64,000 nucleotides of DNA, from NCBI GenBank assembly GCA_019059635.1, contig JAGVRJ010000006.1, positions 620,001 to 684,000 of the forward strand, in the 5' to 3' direction. Each line of letters starts with the position of its first letter. Positions within the stretch are counted from its first letter, which is position 1. This document shows positions 59,141 to 64,000 of the stretch, piece by piece. The DNA is from Proales similis. Its lineage: Eukaryota; Rotifera; Eurotatoria; Ploima; Proalidae. A program made the translations under genes and the position numbers. Under the pieces are notes generated by a model. The model saw only the letters and a program-made list of their open reading frames with translations, was not told where the DNA came from and made no database searches.

Positions 59141-62100
59141 ATGAGTCAAAAGCCAGAGAAAAGCGCTTCAGGCATAAAGAGGCCGTCGACTGGAATACCT
59201 AGCCGTTTGCCCACTTGTAAGAGCTTCCTAGTTCACTCTGAACTTAGATTGTGCGTTTTTGTTCATCTCAAACTCAAAGCTTCAACAATCAGAAAGTCAA
59301 GTTCTGCCGCTAGTTCGCAACAGCTTCAATCAAGCAGCTCTTCGTCACTTTTGTCTGAGAGAGCGAGCAAAGGTCCATCTCCTGACAAAGTAAGTTTATC
59401 CTTGCTTCCGTTTAAACATTTTTTTTTGTGAAAATGCATTTTGTTTTAATCAGAAACAAAGCAGCGAGAATCTGACAGAAAAGCATGTCCCGGAAGAGTC
59501 GAAAGCCGTCGAGACGCATGGCGAAGGGGACGAGAATCAATCACTCCGACTCACTATAAAAGACTTGAACGAAAAACTTGAAACGCTCAAGGTGAAGCGG
59601 GCCGAGGACCGTGAGAAGCTACGAGAATATGAGAAATCCAAAGTTCAAATGCAGCAAGTATGGCTCAAGTAAAAGAGTTCTTGAAATGTCGTCTCAAAGC
59701 ATTGAGCTTCTATTAGCTTCAAGAGTTTAAAACAAAAGCTCAGGAAATGATCGCTAGCTTAAACAAGGATATTCAACAATGTCAACAGTCGAATCGCGAC
59801 ATCAAAGAAGAATTCGAATCCTATCGCCAGACAATGAGCTCAGCTGAAACGCAGATTGAAGAGCTGATCATTGACAAGGAGCTGGCAGAAGAAAAGTGCG
59901 ACGAGCTCGAGTCCGAACTTAACAAAATTAGAGAAAAGCACGAAGAAGTCAAGCTAGAGCTGGACGTTTTAAAAAGTGAAATCGAACTCAACGGACCCGA
60001 AGGCGTGGCGTCGACTTTTGAGTCTAAGCAAAAGGAAAAGGAGATTGAAACGCTTAAGAGCGCGCTCATCAAGTGCGTGTGCGATTGCCTATAATTTCTT
60101 GAGCTGTGCTCATGTTTCGCTCAAGGCTTCGTGATTTGAACGTTCATGACAAGGGCCAGATAACAGCGTTGAATAAAAAGAATGAAGAGCTTGAGCAAAG
60201 ACACAAGACGACGTCTCGAGAGCTCGAAAATTTGAAAAAGGAAAGAGATAATTTCCTTCAGCAAATCGCAGATTTACAAGAGCAAGTAAGTTGAAGCGAA
60301 GCGGTTTGAGATGCAACGTATTTGAGAAATTAATTTAAATCAACACAGGTCACGGCCACATTGGGAGCTGCTCAAATGATCGAGACTCTTACAGAACAAA
60401 ATTTGGACCTGGAAGCCAGAGTGGAGGAAATGCGCGAGACGATTGCAGATCTAGAAGCAATCAACGATCTAAATGATCAATTGCAGGAAAATGCTCACGA
60501 AGAGGAGAAAGAGCTTCGGCAAAATCTTGATCTTGCAGAATCAAGAATTCGCCAGGCAAGTCGCCAAGTGAAAATTTGCTTATTTTTTCGTTCAATCAAT
60601 TCAAAATGTTTAGTCCGAGCGGCAGATCGAACAGCTCAAGTACAACATCGCTGACCATGAAAAGACGATAATTAAATATCGCGAGCTGGTCAAACAGCAA
60701 CAGGTTAATAGTTTGTGCGAAAGTGTTCGTTTTTTGCTTTTTCTTTTAAAACAAAGCAATTTCGACCGGACAGAACGAGATCAGTACACTTAACAATGAA
60801 GTAAAACAACTGTCCGACGAAAAGACTCAGCTTTTGCAAAACCAACCGGTCAGTTCGGTCGATTTCGGAGAAAAATTCATCAAAGCCAAAAACACAGCGC
60901 TGGTAAGTAAAAATGATTATAATCGTCGAATCAGAGCGTCATAGAGGTCGTTCGAGTGATCAGCTGATTTGAATTATGACCCATCACGATTTGAGACAAG
61001 ACTCTGTGCCTATAAATAGATGCGACAATTCTCTAACTGGTCGCCGCATCAGCCAATTAAACCCTAAAGAGGAGAAGTTTACATTCAAAGATGTCCATTT
61101 GGATACATTTGATCATCTTACATAAAAAGCAGAAGTATCCTGGTGGTGCGGTCGTTGAGCTCTCTGCAACCCATCAGGGCCATGCGAGCAAGTCGGAAGA
61201 GATTCTGCATCTTGGTCGTGTGCTTCCTCGATGGGTGGATGTTTGCTGAGCCGGTAGGCGAACCTTCTGGCAGCATTTTTAAGAGAGCACAACAAAAGCA
61301 TCAGAGGCTTTAAGCCTAGGTTCTGGTCGTGATTACCAGAGTAATCGTCAGAGCTTTATTGCTCTTTCGGTACGATTGCTCTTTCAAGACCAAACCAACA
61401 CCCCCCTGTCCACTTCCGTTTAAACTTGTAATCTGCTTCTCCATAAGACTTGAACGTCCTTGAATGGTTGTTTGTGCAAACCGATTTAAAAAAAGAGTCT
61501 GTTTTATTCTAGGAAATCGAAAACGCCCGAAACATAATCGACTTGAAATGCATCAAGACTCAGCTGAACTATTTCAAATCGTTTCTAACAGACAATTTCA
61601 AATCCAAGTCTGGTAAAAGAAAATCAAATTTAGAGTCAGAAATCAAAAGGTTCTAATCGATGAACGATGATGTAGGCTACAATGAGTGCATTTTGGCACT
61701 ATCATTGTTTGAGAAAATGAGCGAAAAATCGAATCTTATTTTGAAAAGAGTTGAGCAGAACGCAGCTGAAGTCGTAAATCCGGACGCCAGCTTTCATCGT
61801 CTCCTCGCATTCTACAAAGAAGTTTCTTTTTTTGTGTCATGCATTCGACTTTATTCCGAATGCTGCCTGAGTGCATTGAGTCACTGCGATTTGGCAGAAC
61901 TTGTCAGCGTTGGACTCGTTTATTTCGACATCGAAATCAACGAAAAGTGTTTGGATCACTTGCTGAATACGTTACAGCAAGACCAGCTAGATGAAAACTA
62001 CAATCTGGACTCAATTGAAAAAGCATGCATCTCATTGAAGCAGATATTTGAGTCAAGTTTGAGAAGCGTCTCTATTGATCACGCCGAATTTGTCAACAAT

Positions 62101-63657
62101 CTCGTCGATTTGGGATCAAATGCACTCAGCTCAACGCTTCTTAATCTGAATGATTTAACTGATACCATAAATGCCAAGTGCGGCGAGTTGTCCGGAAGTT
62201 GCCTTTACATCAAAGAACTTGCAAGCCAGACAAACGAGGCGGCCATTCAACTGAGAAAAATTCCCAGAAATCTGCCAGACGAAAAAGAGATGCAGACAGG
62301 AGTTGGCATCGCGATTCCGGTCCAACTTGTACGAACTTGCCACGAGCTTGTAGAACGGTTCTACTTTTACGGAGCGACGATCGCCGATCTTAAGAGTAGC
62401 ATCCAAAAGTGGTCTCCCGAAGCTGAAGAAAGTGTGACTGCAAATTTCGAAAGCTTGGTCTGCCTATCTTGCGAAAAATATTTCAAAGAAGATGATCGAT
62501 CGCCGATGGAGCTTCTAAAATGGCTAATTCAAGAATTGAGAAGCTGCATAGAGACTCTCGCGACTGCTTGTGAAAACGGTGAATTTGAAAAGAAATTGAG
62601 CGCCGAGGAAATCAATTCAGATCGGTTTAATGTCAATGCGCCAATTTTGAAAGCAGCAGAGAGTTTCAAGCAATTGATGCTCGACACAGAAACCGTTCAA
62701 TTTAAGCTCGATCAGAAGGATGAGGAGCTTAAGGAGCTTCGCAAATTTCTAAAGCAGAAGACTGACGAGATGTCGGAACAAAAGCTTCGTGCTAGCCTGG
62801 CAGAAAAGAAAGCCCAGACTTGTCAAAAAGAGTTTGAGCAAAGAATAGACGAGCTAGAGAAGAGGATAAAAGAGGAAGAAGAGAAGCTGAGCGCCCAGGA
62901 GAGGAAGCATTCGGAAAGCATGGAGGCGATGCAATATGAGATCGACTCGTTGCAGGAAGAACGGCGCGAACTCAAAGAGAAAATACGCTCAGGCTTGAAG
63001 AAAAACTTGTTCGACAATTTGTCTCAATCGATTCCATCCGAAGCAGCTGTTGTGTCCTCCCCCGATACCCAGGCTTTGTTGAACGACCTTAAACTGGCTC
63101 GGGACGTTAATCGTCTTCTTAAAACTCAAATAGCTCAACTCAACAGTCAACTGGCCGATTCGAAACTTAGCCACTTGCCAACTTACGAACGCTCTCTGGG
63201 ATCGATAAATTCAGCCGATAGAAAGATGATGAGGAATAAAGCGCAGCATATCCATGAGGTATTTGCGATTTTGCCAACGGCTCAGATTGCATTAGGTCTA
63301 CTTGATTTTGTCAGGGACTACTCGAATGGCTTAAGGACTTTCAAATAGAGGAGCTAAAATCATCTAGGCCGAAGCATCAGACCAAGCACATCAAGGAAAT
63401 GATAAAGATGAAGGTAAGCAACTTATTGATCGCGCATGAATACAAACTAAGCAGAAACGTTTGACATTGTTCAGAGCCTTTGGAAAGATGTTGCGAGTTT
63501 AACTGGAGAACTGAAGAGAAATACCGGCAGTGAAGCAATGGGCCTAGAAAAGAGATTGCTAGTTGAAATCGAGCTTCCCGAAGCTGCAGGAGCCGATGTT
63601 CGACAGATCAATTTGCGCTCTTTGGATGAAATCAAGGATCTAGTTAAATTAATTTGA
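59141..63657 (+). CDS. DCTN1: Dynactin subunit 1 (p150-Glued) lacking CAP-Gly
   Basis: About 1,102 residues. Exons: 59141-59216, 59280-59389, 59454-59657, 59717-60072, 60126-60285, 60349-60567, 60614-60703, 60774-60902, 61513-61612, 61676-63258, 63315-63413, 63475-63657. This is the dynein-binding arm of dynactin. It begins [18 protein letters not shown], a basic Ser-rich segment, then coiled coil CC1 ([58 protein letters not shown]). The intercoil domain follows ([34 protein letters not shown]), then CC2 and a short tail. The family's N-terminal CAP-Gly microtubule-binding domain is absent. The exon 6 end could use GC at 60559 or GT at 60568; both keep the frame. Confidence 0.93.
60903..61512 (+). 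other. Long intron 8 of DCTN1
   Basis: 610 bases against about 50-70 for the other introns of this gene. A GC-richer patch at about 61,120-61,290 has open frames on both strands (53 and 62 codons) with no recognised family. No snoRNA boxes with a closing stem were found. Confidence 0.5.
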
Positions 63658-64000
63658 AGCGTGTTTGATTAAAATATTCTTATTCGTTCGTATTTAGTTT
63701 TAATCTACTATGAAGTATCTATCTTGTTTAAAGTGCCCTGAGCAGCCATAAATCTATTAAAAACTACAAGTCCATAAACAACAACAAGCGCCAAAGCGAT
63801 TTATTTTTATTAATAATTTACATTCTGTGTTGCATCCTTTGACTTTTGGCATTACTGTTTCAATTTGTCTTTTTCTACTCGATATTTATCAAAGCCCTTC
63901 ACCTACTTTCCTTCAAATTTCCCTACTCGTCTTAATAAAGCGTCTGAAAGAAATAATTTTGGAAAAACTGAGCCAAATCGATTGAATAAACTGAAGAAAT
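63658..64000. other. Downstream of DCTN1 to window end
   Basis: About 340 AT-rich bases with AATAAA at 63,933-63,938 on the plus strand, a possible poly(A) signal. No gene was recognised before the window ends. Confidence 0.45.

Noticed and set aside
58966-59202. ATG-less frame just before DCTN1
   Set aside because: Different phase from DCTN1, no start codon and no donor or acceptor pair that links it to a gene; left as unexplained upstream sequence.

Overview
The window is about 64 kb of nuclear DNA from a small-genome invertebrate. Every recognisable gene is eukaryotic and most are split by introns of about 45-80 bases. A four-transmembrane innexin places it in the protostomes. A tectonic gene says the animal builds cilia. 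I cannot name the phylum from the sequence. GC is near 40%, genes lie a few hundred bases apart, and about half of the intron acceptors I placed end in AAG. All gene models were spliced by hand; codon phase was checked across each junction and protein families were recognised by eye.

Layout, left to right: RFC5 (3' part, +); a defective CR1/jockey-type LINE (-) inside a 92-base target-site duplication; an UNC-93-like membrane protein with a huge N-terminal tail (-); a 2.9-kb gap; a doublecortin-like kinase (+); a PELP1/RIX1 homologue (-); tectonic (+); coatomer gamma (-); mitochondrial ribosomal protein L2 (-); SEC61 alpha (+); a nuclear receptor (-); two tandem calpains (-) sharing a 413-base identical GC-rich tract; UTP25 (-) head-to-head with RNA polymerase subunit RPB8 (+); a small membrane protein (+); a GRAM-less Aster/GRAMD1-like protein (-); a PAQR receptor (+); RSF1 (-); ribonuclease T2 (+); DGCR6 (-); a SAND-domain/TAF1C composite gene (+); a small zinc-ribbon-like gene (+); an innexin (+); a reeler-domain secreted protein (+); RPL38 (-) with a box C/D snoRNA in its intron; and dynactin p150 (DCTN1) without a CAP-Gly domain (+).

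Most genes are housekeeping. Several serve ribosome production or transcription (PELP1, UTP25, RPB8, TAF1C, RPL38 and its snoRNA, RSF1). Others serve membrane traffic and secretion (COPG, SEC61A, GRAMD1-like) or the microtubule system (DCLK, DCTN1, tectonic). Many neighbours are divergent pairs sharing 200-800 bases of promoter DNA.

The most notable items are the in-frame union of a SAND domain with TAF1C, the calpain gene-conversion tract with a GC-AG intron at its edge, the snoRNA in RPL38, the 92-base duplication flanking the LINE, the domain-stripped DCTN1 and GRAMD1 homologues, and the AAG-heavy splice acceptors.
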